64,000 nt of DNA, from contig NZ_JAMBOC010000001.1 of NCBI RefSeq assembly GCF_023715405.1, positions 2,232,001-2,296,000 on the forward strand, in the 5' to 3' direction. Positions 1 to 9,710 of this stretch are shown here, piece by piece (the stretch's first letter is position 1; each line of letters opens with the position of its first letter). A program made the translations under genes and the position numbers. Source of the DNA: Solibacillus isronensis (GTDB taxonomy: Bacteria > Bacillota > Bacilli > Bacillales_A > Planococcaceae). The notes beneath the pieces were generated by a model. That model made no database searches, was not told the DNA's origin, and saw only the letters and a list, made by a program, of their open reading frames with translations.

Positions 1-1805
1 TCTTTTGATAAGTAGTGGAAACGCTTATTTGTACGTTCTGGAGTTCCTTCACCAGCAAATTGACGCTTCGGATCTTCTCCCTCTCGTTTGAACGGGAAAA
101 CCCCTGCTGTATACGGGAATTCACCTGGTACATTTTCTTTATACACCCAGCGTAAAACTTCGCCGTAATCTTTAAAGTTCGGCAGCGCGACTTTTGGAAT
201 TTTCAAGCCTGAAAGCGATTCGGTACGTAAAATTGTTTTAATCTCCTTATCACGCACTTTCGTAATAAGTTCGTCGCCAGCGTAAGCTTCTTTTAATTCA
301 TTCCAATTTTTCAGTATACGCTTCGACTCCGCAGTTAATTCATTTTGAACGCCTTCCAGTAAAGAATCAATTGATGCAGTTAATGCTGTTTCACTTTCCG
401 GAAGCAGTGCTTTCGTTCCTTCAAGCTGATACCACTTCGTTGCCAGTAATGCCTGCTGTTCCGCATGCTTATGATAATTTCTGATCGTTTCCGAGATTTC
501 GCGCAAGTAATAGCGACGGTCATTCGGAATAACAATGTTTTGCTTTTGTGTTTTCACAAATTGCTCATACGAAGTTTCCCAATCTAAACCGAACTTTTCA
601 TTAATTTTCGCTACAAGAGCCGCAAATAATGAGTTCGTACCTAAATCGTTGAACTGTGAAGCGATCGTCCCGAATACAGGCATATGATCAAGCGGTTCTT
701 CCCATAGTTCACGTGAACGCTGGTATTGTTTCTGAACTTGACGCAATGCATCTTCAGAGCCTTTTCGTTCAAACTTGTTGATCGCAATCAAATCCGCAAA
801 ATCGATCATATCGATTTTTTCAAGCTGTGTCGGGGCACCGAATTCGCTCGTCATTACATACATCGAAAGGTCTGTATGTTTCGTAATTTCAGCATCGCCT
901 TGCCCGATACCACTTGTTTCAACAAGGATTAAATCAAATCCTGCTGTGCGTACAACATCGAGTACATCACCAATCGAACTTGATAATTCCGTATGCGAGC
1001 CGCGTGTTGCCAAACTGCGCATATAAACACGGTTATTAAAGATGGCATTCATACGGATACGGTCACCTAATAAAGCCCCGCCTGTTTTTTGTTTTGTCGG
1101 GTCAACCGATATAATCGCAAGTTTTTTATCCGGGAATTCTTGCAGGAATCGGCGGATCAGTTCGTCTGTCAACGAAGATTTCCCTGCACCGCCTGTACCT
1201 GTAATCCCAACTACCGGTGTGTTTAAACTTTTAGTTCGTGCAAGCTGCAGCATTTCTTCAATTTCTGTATCCCCGCCAACTTCGGCAGCTGTAATTAAAT
1301 TCGCCAAAATTTCCGGCGTATCGGTCGAAAGTTTTTCCAAAAGTTCTTTGTAATTTCCTTTTAGTGTAGAAAAATCTGCACCTTCAAGCTTTTTGTTTAT
1401 CATCCCTTGTAAACCTAATTGGCGCCCATCTTCCGGTGAAAAAATGCCGGCAATGCCGTAATCATGCAGTTCCTTAATTTCGCGCGGCAATATTACACCA
1501 CCGCCGCCACCGTAAATTTTAATATGTGGTGCCCCTTTTTCGCGAAGCAGATCGTACATATATTTGAAATATTCAATATGACCGCCCTGATATGAAGATA
1601 GTGCCACCCCTTGCGCATCTTCCTGTATTGCAGCATTCACCACTTCCTCAACGGAACGGTTGTGGCCTAAATGAATAACTTCTGCTCCACTTGACTGTAA
1701 AATTCGGCGCATAATATTTATTGAAGCATCATGCCCATCAAAAAGGCTCGATGCTGTGACAAAGCGAATATGATTTTTTGGTTTGTATACTTCAGTTTTC
1801 CCCAT
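1..1805 (-). CDS. icmF: Fused isobutyryl-CoA mutase IcmF (3' end cut by window edge)
   Basis: Adenosylcobalamin-dependent mutase fused to its own G-protein chaperone; the family interconverts isobutyryl-CoA/n-butyryl-CoA (some members also isovaleryl/pivalyl-CoA). About 601 residues are visible from an ATG preceded by AAAGGGG. In order: an N-terminal B12-binding domain with DGHDAS at residues 23-28 (His25 is the expected cobalt ligand) and SSYQGG; then a MeaB-like GTPase with the P-loop GITGTGGAGKSS; then the linker and the start of the mutase domain. The C-terminal mutase part lies outside the window (family about 1,080 aa). Last gene of the thiolase/acyl-CoA dehydrogenase operon, and close to genes for B12 import and adenosylation. 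The domain order separates it from methylmalonyl-CoA mutase, whose B12 domain is C-terminal. Confidence 0.93.
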   Translation of the reverse strand, partial: MGKTEVYKPKNHIRFVTASSLFDGHDASINIMRRILQSSGAEVIHLGHNRSVEEVVNAAIQEDAQGVALSSYQGGHIEYFKYMYDLLREKGAPHIKIYGGGGGVILPREIKELHDYGIAGIFSPEDGRQLGLQGMINKKLEGADFSTLKGNYKELLEKLSTDTPEILANLITAAEVGGDTEIEEMLQLARTKSLNTPVVGITGTGGAGKSSLTDELIRRFLQEFPDKKLAIISVDPTKQKTGGALLGDRIRMNAIFNNRVYMRSLATRGSHTELSSSIGDVLDVVRTAGFDLILVETSGIGQGDAEITKHTDLSMYVMTSEFGAPTQLEKIDMIDFADLIAINKFERKGSEDALRQVQKQYQRSRELWEEPLDHMPVFGTIASQFNDLGTNSLFAALVAKINEKFGLDWETSYEQFVKTQKQNIVIPNDRRYYLREISETIRNYHKHAEQQALLATKWYQLEGTKALLPESETALTASIDSLLEGVQNELTAESKRILKNWNELKEAYAGDELITKVRDKEIKTILRTESLSGLKIPKVALPNFKDYGEVLRWVYKENVPGEFPYTAGVFPFKREGEDPKRQFAGEGTPERTNKRFHYLSK

Positions 1806-1836
1806 TTTAATAACCCCTTTGTTATGTTGGAATAAT

Positions 1837-1885
1837 GAAAAATAGCCATGCGAAGCAAACTGTTTGACTAGTTGCTCTACATGGC
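1837..1885 (-). terminator. Intercistronic hairpin between fadR-like gene and icmF
   Basis: On the minus strand, GCCATG (1880-1885) pairs with CATGGC (1845-1850), and the inner GAGCAA pairs with TTGCTTC. The hairpin is followed by TATTTTTC. It lies in the 92-bp gap between the TetR gene and icmF and could partly end transcription or set the ratio of IcmF to the enzymes upstream. The stem is interrupted, so full termination is uncertain. Confidence 0.5.
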
Positions 1886-1897
1886 GATTCTCCTTTC

Positions 1898-2533
1898 CTA
1901 ATTTTCAAACTGCATAATGCCTTGTAAAAACATTGTTGTTTGCAATTTTATATATTGATCGATCGTGTATCGTTTTTGCAGTGCCCACTTACGGAATGCC
2001 CAACTTTGACCTTGTACGACGATGTGATTTGCCGCTAAATAGATTGCATCTTCAGACAGCGTTAAATTGCCGGCTTCAACACAGTCTTTTAATATGCGTT
2101 CAAAGATTGCGACCATTTCAAGCTCTTTATCGAGAATGTAATGCATCGCAGCTTTTTGCAATGACTTCGTTTCCTGATACATAATCGTAAACTCCTCAGG
2201 CATTTGATCAATAAGCAAATAATATTGACGGATTGCCTGTTTCAAACCTTCGATTGTACCTGTATCGGAAGGGAAATCGGTTAAGCATTTCGTTACTTCA
2301 TTGAAAATATTGTCACATACTAAAAATAAAACATCTTCTTTCGTACGAATATATTCATATAAAGTCCCGATAGAAAAACCGGCCGCTTTTGCAAGTTCTC
2401 TTGTTGTTGCACGATGAAATCCTTTTTCCTTGAAAAGCTTTACACCGGCATCGATAATTTGCTGACGGCGTGCGATAATTTTATTTTCATCTTTTATTGA
2501 CGATTGGACGTGCAGCTTATCATTTTTTGCCAT
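1898..2533 (-). CDS. fadR: TetR/AcrR-family regulator, FadR-like
   Basis: A 211-aa transcriptional repressor. The N-terminal helix-turn-helix spans about residues 22-68 (IIDAGVKLF...TTRELAKAAGFSIGTLYEY), followed by an all-helical ligand domain as in B. subtilis FadR (YsiA), which releases DNA on binding long-chain acyl-CoA. It starts 3 bp after the acyl-CoA dehydrogenase stop and has no strong ribosome site of its own, which suggests translational coupling. Its position inside a beta-oxidation operon suggests it regulates that operon; palindromes at 7066-7085 and 9605-9618 are candidate operators. TetR membership is certain; the FadR assignment is inferred from context and similarity. Confidence 0.85.
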   Translation of the reverse strand: MAKNDKLHVQSSIKDENKIIARRQQIIDAGVKLFKEKGFHRATTRELAKAAGFSIGTLYEYIRTKEDVLFLVCDNIFNEVTKCLTDFPSDTGTIEGLKQAIRQYYLLIDQMPEEFTIMYQETKSLQKAAMHYILDKELEMVAIFERILKDCVEAGNLTLSEDAIYLAANHIVVQGQSWAFRKWALQKRYTIDQYIKLQTTMFLQGIMQFEN

Positions 2534-2536
2534 AGG

Positions 2537-3673
2537 CTATTTCGTAATCATACGCGAAATTACGAGGCGTTGAATTTCTTGTGTACCTTCATAAATTTGC
2601 GTGATTTTCGCATCGCGCATATAACGCTCTACCGGGTAATCCTTCGTATAGCCATAGCCGCCGAATACTTGAACAGCTTCTGTCGTTACTTTCATCGCTG
2701 TATCACCTGCAAGCAGTTTTGCCATTGCCGATGCTTTTCCGTATGGTAAGTCGTTTGATTCCAGCCATGCTGCCTGATACGTCAATAAACGAGAAGCTTC
2801 AATTTCTGTTGCCATATCTGCTAACTTGAATGATATACCTTGATTTGCTGTAATCGGCTTGCCAAATTGAACACGCTCTTTTGCATAGTCAACCGCTGCA
2901 TCCAATGCACCCTGTGCAATACCTACTGCTTGAGCTGCAATTCCGTTACGTCCACCATCAAGTGTTTTCATAGCGATAACGAAACCTTGACCTTCTTCGC
3001 CTAATACGTTTTCTTTCGGTACACGGCAGTTGTCAAAGATGATTTCTGTCGTTGGAGATGAACGAATTCCTAGTTTCTTCTCTTTTTTCCCTACAGAGAA
3101 TCCCGGGAAGTCCGCTTCAACGATAAAGGCAGTCGTGCCATTTTTCGCTTCCGGATCAGTAACCGCAAATACTACATAAATATCTGCAACCCCGCCATTT
3201 GTGATGAAGATTTTCGAACCATTTAAAATATAGTCGTCGCCGTCTTTTACTGCATAGGTTTTCATTCCGCCTGCATCACTGCCTGAAGCTGGTTCTGTTA
3301 AGCCGTAAGCACCGATTTTTTTACCTTCTGCCATTGGACGAAGATATTTTTGCTTTTGCTCTTCGTTGCCGAATTTGAAAATCGGCCAGCCTGCAAGTGA
3401 TGTGTGTGCTGACAGTGTTACCCCTGTCGATGCACAAACACGTGATAATTCTTCAACTGCGATACAGTATGCCAAGTAGTCAAACCCTGCTCCGCCGTAT
3501 TCTTCCGGCCAAGGTATACCTGTTAAGCCAAGCTCGGCCATTTTATCGAAAATACCACGGTCAAATTCTTCATGCTCGTCGCGGTGCTCTGCTGTTGGTG
3601 CTACCTCATTGATTGCAAAATCGCGAATCATTTCGCGTAATTGTTGGTGTTCTTCTGATAATTGAAAGTTCAT
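2537..3673 (-). CDS. Acyl-CoA dehydrogenase
   Basis: A 378-aa FAD enzyme that forms the alpha-beta double bond of short/branched acyl-CoA and passes electrons to ETF. It has the usual three-part fold: helical N-domain, mid beta-domain with [14 protein letters not shown], and a C-domain with [16 protein letters not shown] and the active-site Glu362 in YEGTQEIQR. Length is typical of the SCAD/BCAD/MmgC group. It lies 41 bp after a second, paralogous acyl-CoA dehydrogenase and directly before the TetR gene. Chain-length preference cannot be read from sequence alone; the nearby IcmF hints at branched or short chains. Confidence 0.95.
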   Translation of the reverse strand: MNFQLSEEHQQLREMIRDFAINEVAPTAEHRDEHEEFDRGIFDKMAELGLTGIPWPEEYGGAGFDYLAYCIAVEELSRVCASTGVTLSAHTSLAGWPIFKFGNEEQKQKYLRPMAEGKKIGAYGLTEPASGSDAGGMKTYAVKDGDDYILNGSKIFITNGGVADIYVVFAVTDPEAKNGTTAFIVEADFPGFSVGKKEKKLGIRSSPTTEIIFDNCRVPKENVLGEEGQGFVIAMKTLDGGRNGIAAQAVGIAQGALDAAVDYAKERVQFGKPITANQGISFKLADMATEIEASRLLTYQAAWLESNDLPYGKASAMAKLLAGDTAMKVTTEAVQVFGGYGYTKDYPVERYMRDAKITQIYEGTQEIQRLVISRMITK

Positions 3674-3714
3674 TTCCCCATGTCCCCTTTTTTAAATATA
3701 GTAGAAGGTTTACG

Positions 3715-4851
3715 TCAACCAATCACATGCTTACTAATAACGATGCGTTGGATTTCGCTTGTGCCTTCGTAAATTTGTGTTACTTTTGCGTCGCGGAAAT
3801 AGCGTTCTACCGGATAGTCTTCGGTATAGCCGTAGCCGCCGAAAATTTGTACGGCTTCGATTGCTGTATCCATTGCTGTTTGAGATGCGAACAGTTTTGC
3901 CATTGATGCTTCTTTTCCGCATGACAGTCCTTCACTGCGCATGTTTGCAGCCCGGTAAACGAGCAGTTTGGCAGCTTCCACTGCTGTTGCCATATCGGCA
4001 AGCTTAAAGCCAACCCCTTGCTGCTTGGCGATTGGTTTTCCGAACTGGATACGCTCTTTTGCATAGGCAGTTGCCGCTTCCAATGCAGCTTCGGCAATTC
4101 CTAAACTTTGAGCTGCGATTCCGATTCTACCTACATCCAAGTTGGCCAACGCAATTTTAAAGCCGTCTCCATCTTGCCCGAGCAGGTTCTCTGCAGGCAC
4201 TCGCATGTTTTCAAATGTTAACTGAACCGTACTTGAACCGTGCAGTCCCATTTTCCGTTCATCTTTCCCGATTATTAAACCAGGTGTATTTTTTTCTACA
4301 ATGAATGCTGAAATCCCGCGTGAACCGGCTTCCGGATTTGTAGATGCAAAAACGATATACACATCTGCTTCCCCGCCATTTGTAATGAACACTTTCGCAC
4401 CGTCCACTACGTAATGATCGCCGTCTCGTACTGCCTTCGTTTTCAATGAACCAGCATCACTACCGGCACTAGGCTCCGTTAAACAAAATGCTCCGATCGA
4501 TTCTCCGCTTGCCAGCTTCGGTATATATTTTTTCTTTTGGTTTTCATTGCCGAAATATAAAATCGGGTTTGTGCCGACAGAAGTATGCACTGACAAAATA
4601 ACGCCCATTACCGCGCTTACTTTTGATAGTTCATGGATCGCGATAATATAAGAAGTAAAATCCATTTCCGCCCCGCCATATTCAGCAGGTGCCGTAATTC
4701 CCATCAGCCCAAGCTCACCCATTTTCGTCAGCAAATGCCTCGGGAACTCGCTCGCTTCCATCTGCTCGATAAACGGCTCAATTTCGGTTTTGGCAAAATC
4801 ACGGACCATGTTACGCATCATCAACTGCTCATCAGTAAATTGTAAATTCAT
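3715..4851 (-). CDS. Acyl-CoA dehydrogenase (paralogue)
   Basis: A second 378-aa acyl-CoA dehydrogenase, the same length as its downstream neighbour and with the same layout: FCLTEPSAGSDAGSL in the FAD/substrate domain, QIFGGYGYTEDYPVER, and active-site Glu362 in YEGTSEIQR. Its stop is 41 bp before the next acd gene, and its start follows the hbd-like gene by 9 bp, so all are one transcript. The two paralogues probably divide substrates by chain length or branching. An AcdA/butyryl-CoA dehydrogenase role is plausible but not proven. Confidence 0.95.
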   Translation of the reverse strand: MNLQFTDEQLMMRNMVRDFAKTEIEPFIEQMEASEFPRHLLTKMGELGLMGITAPAEYGGAEMDFTSYIIAIHELSKVSAVMGVILSVHTSVGTNPILYFGNENQKKKYIPKLASGESIGAFCLTEPSAGSDAGSLKTKAVRDGDHYVVDGAKVFITNGGEADVYIVFASTNPEAGSRGISAFIVEKNTPGLIIGKDERKMGLHGSSTVQLTFENMRVPAENLLGQDGDGFKIALANLDVGRIGIAAQSLGIAEAALEAATAYAKERIQFGKPIAKQQGVGFKLADMATAVEAAKLLVYRAANMRSEGLSCGKEASMAKLFASQTAMDTAIEAVQIFGGYGYTEDYPVERYFRDAKVTQIYEGTSEIQRIVISKHVIG

Positions 4852-4860
4852 AGAAGTCCC

Positions 4861-5715
4861 TCAGCTTTCGTATATGTAGAATCCTCGACCGCTCTTTTTG
4901 CCTAACCAGCCGGCTGCCACATATTTGCGTAATAACGGACATGGGCGATACTTACTGTCACCAAGTCCTTCGTGTAAAATCTCCATAATCGACAAGCATG
5001 TATCCAATCCAATAAAATCAGCCAATGTTAATGGTCCCATTGGATGATTCATTCCCATTTTCATTACATCGTCAATCGCTTCTTTCGTTGCTACCCCTTC
5101 ATACAATGCATAAATTGCTTCATTGATCATCGGCAGTAAAATACGATTTGAAATAAAGCCCGGGAAGTCATTCACTTCCACACCTGTTTTCCCCAGTTGC
5201 TTTGTCATATCTGCAACCTTTTCGTACACTTCATCAGATGTTGCCAAACCACGGATAATTTCCACAAGTTTCATGACCGGTACCGGATTCATAAAGTGCA
5301 TACCAATTACTTGCTCCGGACGTTTTGTCACTGCCGCAATTTCAGTAATCGGTAAACTTGATGTATTCGTTGCTAAAATCGCATGCTTTGGTGCAATTTC
5401 ATCAAGCTGCTTGAAGATCGATTGTTTAATGTCCATGTTTTCGACTGCTGCTTCAATGATAATATCCGCGTTTTTCGCGTCTTCAATCGTCAATGATTTA
5501 GTAATACGAGCTAACACAGCCGTTTTTTCTTCTTCTGTTTTACGGCCCTTTTCAACATCACGTGCCAAGTTTTTCGTGATTGTATTTAAACCGCGTTCGA
5601 AAAACTCTTCCTTCATATCATTTAAAATGACATCGTAGCCTGCCTGTGCACAAACTTGCGCAATCCCGGAACCCATTTGCCCAGCTCCGATGACCATTAC
5701 TTTTTGAATCGCCAT
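4861..5715 (-). CDS. hbd: 3-hydroxybutyryl-CoA dehydrogenase
   Basis: A 284-aa NAD(P)-dependent 3-hydroxyacyl-CoA dehydrogenase. The Rossmann motif GAGQMGSG is at residues 10-17; [15 protein letters not shown] carries the catalytic His and the Asn/Pro segment; the C-terminal helical domain contains [16 protein letters not shown]. Length matches single-domain Hbd/MmgB proteins, not the multifunctional FadB/FadN. Start has GGGG-type ribosome binding 8 bp upstream. It sits between thiolase and acyl-CoA dehydrogenase, where it would oxidise 3-hydroxyacyl-CoA for thiolysis. No enoyl-CoA hydratase gene is visible in the operon, so that step must be encoded elsewhere. Confidence 0.95.
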   Translation of the reverse strand: MAIQKVMVIGAGQMGSGIAQVCAQAGYDVILNDMKEEFFERGLNTITKNLARDVEKGRKTEEEKTAVLARITKSLTIEDAKNADIIIEAAVENMDIKQSIFKQLDEIAPKHAILATNTSSLPITEIAAVTKRPEQVIGMHFMNPVPVMKLVEIIRGLATSDEVYEKVADMTKQLGKTGVEVNDFPGFISNRILLPMINEAIYALYEGVATKEAIDDVMKMGMNHPMGPLTLADFIGLDTCLSIMEILHEGLGDSKYRPCPLLRKYVAAGWLGKKSGRGFYIYES

Positions 5716-5728
5716 TTATTTCATCCCC

Positions 5729-6919
5729 TTAGTTTGTAACTTCGATTAATACCGCGTCCCCTTGACCGCCGCCTGAACAGATAGCCGCAATTCCTAAACC
5801 GCCTCCACGACGTTTCAGTTCATAAGCGAGCGTTAAAATAATTCGGGCACCACTTGCTCCAATCGGATGGCCTAAAGCTACGGCACCACCGTTAACATTT
5901 ACTTTACTCTCATCCAGTCCGCTAATTTGATTGCTAACTAGAGCAACCGCTGCGAACGCCTCATTAATTTCAATTAGATCAATGTCTGCCAATGTTTTAC
6001 CTGACTTTTTAAGCAACTCATTTATTACAAGTCCCGGTGTTTGAGGGAAATCTTCCGGTGCTACCCCAACTTCCGCATGTGCAAGAATTGTTGCGAGCGG
6101 CTGACGGTTTTCCTGCTGTGCTTTTTCTTCACTCATTAAAACAAGTGCACACGCTCCGTCATTCACACCTGGAGCATTTCCGGCTGTAATTGTGCCATCA
6201 TTGCTGAACGCCGATTTTAATTTTGTTAGCGTTTCCAAAGTAGTTCCTGCTCGTGGTGCTTCGTCCGTCTCAATATGAAGTGGGTCGCCTTTTCGCTGTG
6301 GAATTTCCACTGCTACGATTTCCTCTGCAAATTTACCTGAGTCAATTGCTGCAAGTGCTTTTTCATGACTGCGAACTGCCCATGCATCCTGCTGTTCACG
6401 GGAAACCTCAAACTTGCTCGCTGTGTCATTACCGTAAACGCCCATATGCACTTGTTTCGGATGAAAGGCACAAGACAAACCGTCATAAATCATGCCGTCT
6501 ACTAAACTCGCATCTCCCATACGCAAACCAAATCTACCTTTTGGCATATAGTACGGTGCGTTTGACATCGATTCCATTCCACCTGCCACGACCACTTCTT
6601 CGTCCCCTAATCGAATAAGCTGATCGGCAAGAGTAACACTGCGCATACCTGAAGCACATACTTTGTTAATTGTTTCCGTTTTCACATTCCACGAAATTCC
6701 CGCTTTTGTCGCCGCTTGCCGTGAAGGGATTTGCCCCTGCCCCGCCTGCAATACGGTTCCAATAATGACTTCATTTACCTCATCTGCTGATACATTGGCC
6801 TTCACCAATGCTTCTTTAATTGCAATTCCGCCTAAATCACTTGCTGTTAATGAACTTAATGCGCCACCAAATTTTCCGAATGGTGTTCGTGCGCCGTCTA
6901 AAATGACTGTTCTCGACAA
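5729..6919 (-). CDS. thl: Acetyl-CoA acetyltransferase (thiolase)
   Basis: Thiolase that cleaves or condenses 3-ketoacyl-CoA and acetyl-CoA. I choose TTG at 6919, giving 396 aa: AAAGGGG lies 8 bp upstream, and the first residues then match the family start ([14 protein letters not shown]). An in-frame ATG at 6967 would add 16 poorly conserved residues. With this start the nucleophile is Cys88 ([10 protein letters not shown]); the other active-site motifs are [10 protein letters not shown] and CSGGGQGDA. First gene of the thl-hbd-acd-acd-tetR-icmF operon. Confidence 0.95.
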   Translation of the reverse strand: MSRTVILDGARTPFGKFGGALSSLTASDLGGIAIKEALVKANVSADEVNEVIIGTVLQAGQGQIPSRQAATKAGISWNVKTETINKVCASGMRSVTLADQLIRLGDEEVVVAGGMESMSNAPYYMPKGRFGLRMGDASLVDGMIYDGLSCAFHPKQVHMGVYGNDTASKFEVSREQQDAWAVRSHEKALAAIDSGKFAEEIVAVEIPQRKGDPLHIETDEAPRAGTTLETLTKLKSAFSNDGTITAGNAPGVNDGACALVLMSEEKAQQENRQPLATILAHAEVGVAPEDFPQTPGLVINELLKKSGKTLADIDLIEINEAFAAVALVSNQISGLDESKVNVNGGAVALGHPIGASGARIILTLAYELKRRGGGLGIAAICSGGGQGDAVLIEVTN

Positions 6920-7055
6920 TCCATACACCCCTTTGTTTGAATTAATCCGAATTTTATACATCGCCATCCGTATTGTGAAGTTCTGCTGCAGACTATTAAT
7001 CTATTAGTAACGATCCCCATCACTTACTAATAAAAACACTGCTTGCAGGCTGTAA

Positions 7056-7085
7056 TTAATAATTCGACTGAACGCTCGCTCAATC
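7056..7085 (-). promoter_or_regulatory. Probable promoter and TetR-type operator of the thl operon
   Basis: A 20-bp imperfect palindrome at 7066-7085 has the core TGAACG-CT-CGCTCA (7069-7082), with GA/TC flanks matching outside it. On the minus strand it overlaps a possible -35 TTGAGC (7078-7083); TATTAA (7056-7061) is a weak -10 at 16-bp spacing. The same 6-2-6 layout occurs in the fadF promoter (9605-9618). A FadR-like repressor site is the simplest reading. Confidence 0.55.
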
Positions 7086-7094
7086 ATTCTTTAG

Positions 7095-7123
7095 AAAAAA
7101 ATGAGAGTATTTACTACTCTCAT
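7095..7123 (-). terminator. Intrinsic terminator after fadF
   Basis: Perfect 9-bp stem ATGAGAGTA/TACTCTCAT with a 5-nt loop (7101-7123), followed on the minus strand by six Ts. It separates fadF from the thl operon promoter just downstream. Confidence 0.88.
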
Positions 7124-7218
7124 TTCTTCGCTTACTTTCATTGTATTAAATCCTTTTTGAATTCGCAACAATTATTCAAATATACTGACTATAAATTTAT
7201 TTCTCGTTAATTCATAGA

Positions 7219-9513
7219 TTATTTGTTTTGTTCGTTATTTTCATCGTCAGCGGGTGCTGCATCTGTTGCTACTTGCTGCTCTTCCGGAAGCGTTGAAGAT
7301 TCAACAGGTGATGCCTGTTTCTCAGCTTCAATTGTTTCTACAGGTGCTACAACTGTTTCTTCCACTACTTCTTGTTGCTCTTGTTGAACTTGAACTTGTG
7401 CTTTTTCCGGTGTTCCGAATACCGCACGCTCTAAAATTTCTGCAATATCGTAAGTACCGACTGTATCTTCCACTTCTTTTGCTTTCGTTCCATCCGAAAG
7501 CATTGTTAAACAGTAAGGACAGCCTGAAGAAATTACCGATGCCTGTGTTGCGATTGCCTGTTCTGTACGGGCAACGTTAATACGGTTTCCGACATGCTCT
7601 TCCATCCACATTAATCCACCGCCGGCACCACAGCACATGCCGTCTTCACGATTACGTTCCATTTCAACTAGCTTCACGCCTGCAATACCTTTTAAAATTT
7701 CGCGTGGCGGATCGAAAACATCATTATAGCGTCCTAAGTAACATGAATCATGGAATACAATCGTTTCATCGACACGGTGATCCATTGTTAAACGGCCTTC
7801 CTGTATCAGATCGTACAGCAATTCTGTATGGTGAAGTACTTCCCCATTCCAACCGAAATCCTGATACTCATTTTTGAAAATATTGTATGCGTGCGGGTCA
7901 ATCGTTACAATTTTCGTCACACCATTTTTCTCAAATTCATCAATGTTGGCTGTTGCAAGCTCCTGGAACAGGAATTCGTTACCTAAACGACGCGGTGTAT
8001 CCCCTGAGTTCTTCTCTTTGTTGCCTAAAATGGCAAACTTTACGCCTGCTTTGTTCATTAGTTTAGCGAATGCCAATGCAATTTTTTGTGAGCGGTTATC
8101 AAATGAACCCATTGAACCGACCCAGAATAAATATTCCATTTCTTCGCCCGATTTTTTCAATTCTTTAACTGTTGGAACGTGAACTGTTTCGTCAAGCTCT
8201 CTCCAGTTTTCTTTTTCTTTACGGTTTAATCCCCATGGATTCCCTTGTCGCTCAATGTTCGTCATTGCGCGTTGAGCATCCGGATTCACTTTACCTTCTG
8301 TCATCGTTAAATAACGACGTAAATCGATAATTTTATCAACATGCTCATTCATTACCGGACATTGATCTTCACAGTTACGGCATGTTGTACAAGCCCAGAT
8401 TTCTTCTTCTGTAATAACGTCGCCGATTAATGACGGGCTGTAAATGTCTTCAATTACTGCACCTTCAGCACCAGCAGCCATTGCCAATTGGTTACCTTGT
8501 GTATTATTGAAGAATGAGAATGGCACCCATGGCTTTTTCTTTAGCTCAACTGCACCAGTAAATGTTAAATGATCACGTAATTTTACGATCAGGTCCATCG
8601 GTGACAGCATTTTTCCTGTTCCTGTTGCCGGACACATATTCGTACAACGTCCACATTCCACACATGCATACAGATCAAGCATTTGCTTTTGCGTGAAATC
8701 GTGAATTTTTCCGACTCCAAGCGGCGGCATACTTTCCTCATCTTCCGCTTCTTCCAATGCAGCAAAATCGATTGGACGTAATGTGCCAATACGGTCTTGA
8801 CGGTTGTAATAAACGTTGAAAATCGATGTAATTAAGTGGAAGTGCTTGCCTTGCGGGATATAAACAAGGAATGCTAATAATGCCAACAAGTGTGCCCACC
8901 ACATAACGAAGAACATAACAGCAGCAATCGTCGGATCCATCCATTGGAATACCCAGGCAACTGCAGAAGCTACTGGTTCTGATCCTGTTAAACCATGATC
9001 ATGCCAAATTAAGTAAAATCCATTGCCAAATAATGTAGCAAACATTAAAATAGCTAAAAACATATAAACTAAACCATTTTTAAAACCTTGCTTTAAACGT
9101 GCAAGTTTCTCCATATAACGACGGTAAAATGCAACCGCTACCGCGATTAAGATCGTTAATACAACAAGTTCCTGTGTAAATGTAAATGCTGGGTACAGAC
9201 CACCTAGCGGAAGGTGTGATCCCGGTGCGAGCCCTTTCCAGATTAAATCGATAGCCCCAAATTGAACCATTAAAAATCCGTAGAAAAACAGAACGTGTAC
9301 AAGTCCCATCTTCTTATCTTTTAATAGTTTTGATTGACCAAATACTTTCTCAACGATATCTTCTATGCTTTCAGAAAATTTATGATTGAACTCTTCTTTA
9401 CGACCAAGTTGAATATAGTCATAACGTGTTTTTAATAAATATGCGAATAACCCTAGCGCATAAAGTAACACGGCGATGAATGCAATCCAGTTAATAATTA
9501 AAAATGTATTCAT
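7219..9513 (-). CDS. fadF: FadF-like membrane iron-sulfur oxidoreductase (probable ETF:menaquinone oxidoreductase)
   Basis: A 764-aa membrane protein thought to pass electrons from acyl-CoA dehydrogenases, via ETF, to menaquinone. The N-terminal 240 residues hold about five to six hydrophobic segments (heme/quinone module). Two 4Fe-4S motifs follow, CVECGRCTNMCP and CTTCRNCEDQCP, then a C-terminal heterodisulfide-reductase-type region with CCGAGGG and SGCPYC. The last 65-70 residues are Glu/Gln/Val/Ala-rich and probably disordered, making it longer than B. subtilis FadF (YwjF, about 700 aa). It has its own promoter with a palindromic operator and its own terminator, directly upstream of the acyl-CoA dehydrogenase operon that would supply its electrons. 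Confidence 0.9.
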   Translation of the reverse strand: MNTFLIINWIAFIAVLLYALGLFAYLLKTRYDYIQLGRKEEFNHKFSESIEDIVEKVFGQSKLLKDKKMGLVHVLFFYGFLMVQFGAIDLIWKGLAPGSHLPLGGLYPAFTFTQELVVLTILIAVAVAFYRRYMEKLARLKQGFKNGLVYMFLAILMFATLFGNGFYLIWHDHGLTGSEPVASAVAWVFQWMDPTIAAVMFFVMWWAHLLALLAFLVYIPQGKHFHLITSIFNVYYNRQDRIGTLRPIDFAALEEAEDEESMPPLGVGKIHDFTQKQMLDLYACVECGRCTNMCPATGTGKMLSPMDLIVKLRDHLTFTGAVELKKKPWVPFSFFNNTQGNQLAMAAGAEGAVIEDIYSPSLIGDVITEEEIWACTTCRNCEDQCPVMNEHVDKIIDLRRYLTMTEGKVNPDAQRAMTNIERQGNPWGLNRKEKENWRELDETVHVPTVKELKKSGEEMEYLFWVGSMGSFDNRSQKIALAFAKLMNKAGVKFAILGNKEKNSGDTPRRLGNEFLFQELATANIDEFEKNGVTKIVTIDPHAYNIFKNEYQDFGWNGEVLHHTELLYDLIQEGRLTMDHRVDETIVFHDSCYLGRYNDVFDPPREILKGIAGVKLVEMERNREDGMCCGAGGGLMWMEEHVGNRINVARTEQAIATQASVISSGCPYCLTMLSDGTKAKEVEDTVGTYDIAEILERAVFGTPEKAQVQVQQEQQEVVEETVVAPVETIEAEKQASPVESSTLPEEQQVATDAAPADDENNEQNK

Positions 9514-9594
9514 TGTTTTCCCCCCTGGAATACGAAGTTTTTACCCCTTTGTTTATCCAATTCACCCCGATAAACTATATGAATCTATAAACCC

Positions 9595-9623
9595 ATTGTA
9601 GTTATGAATGAGCATTCAGTCAA
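9595..9623 (-). promoter_or_regulatory. fadF promoter with operator in the spacer
   Basis: Minus-strand -35 TTGACT (9618-9623) and -10 TACAAT (9595-9600) are separated by exactly 17 bp. The spacer, with one -35 base, contains the palindrome TGAATG-AG-CATTCA (9605-9618). An occupied site would block RNA polymerase, as expected for a TetR-family repressor. The half-sites resemble those of the Bacillus FadR box, but spacing is 2 rather than 4 nt. Confidence 0.7.
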
Positions 9624-9663
9624 CAGATTTCGTCATTAATTCTGAAAATTAAATCAAAATATA

Positions 9664-9707
9664 AAAAATGCTAGTTAGACAAATATATCGTCTTAACTAG
9701 CATTTTT
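9664..9707 (-). terminator. Terminator after the adenosyltransferase gene
   Basis: Long stem: AAAAATGCTAGTTAGAC (9664-9680) pairs with GTCTTAACTAGCATTTTT (9690-9707) with one bulged base. It starts 3 bp after the gene's stop and gives a U-run in either direction, so it also insulates fadF. Confidence 0.85.
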
Positions 9708-9710
9708 CGT

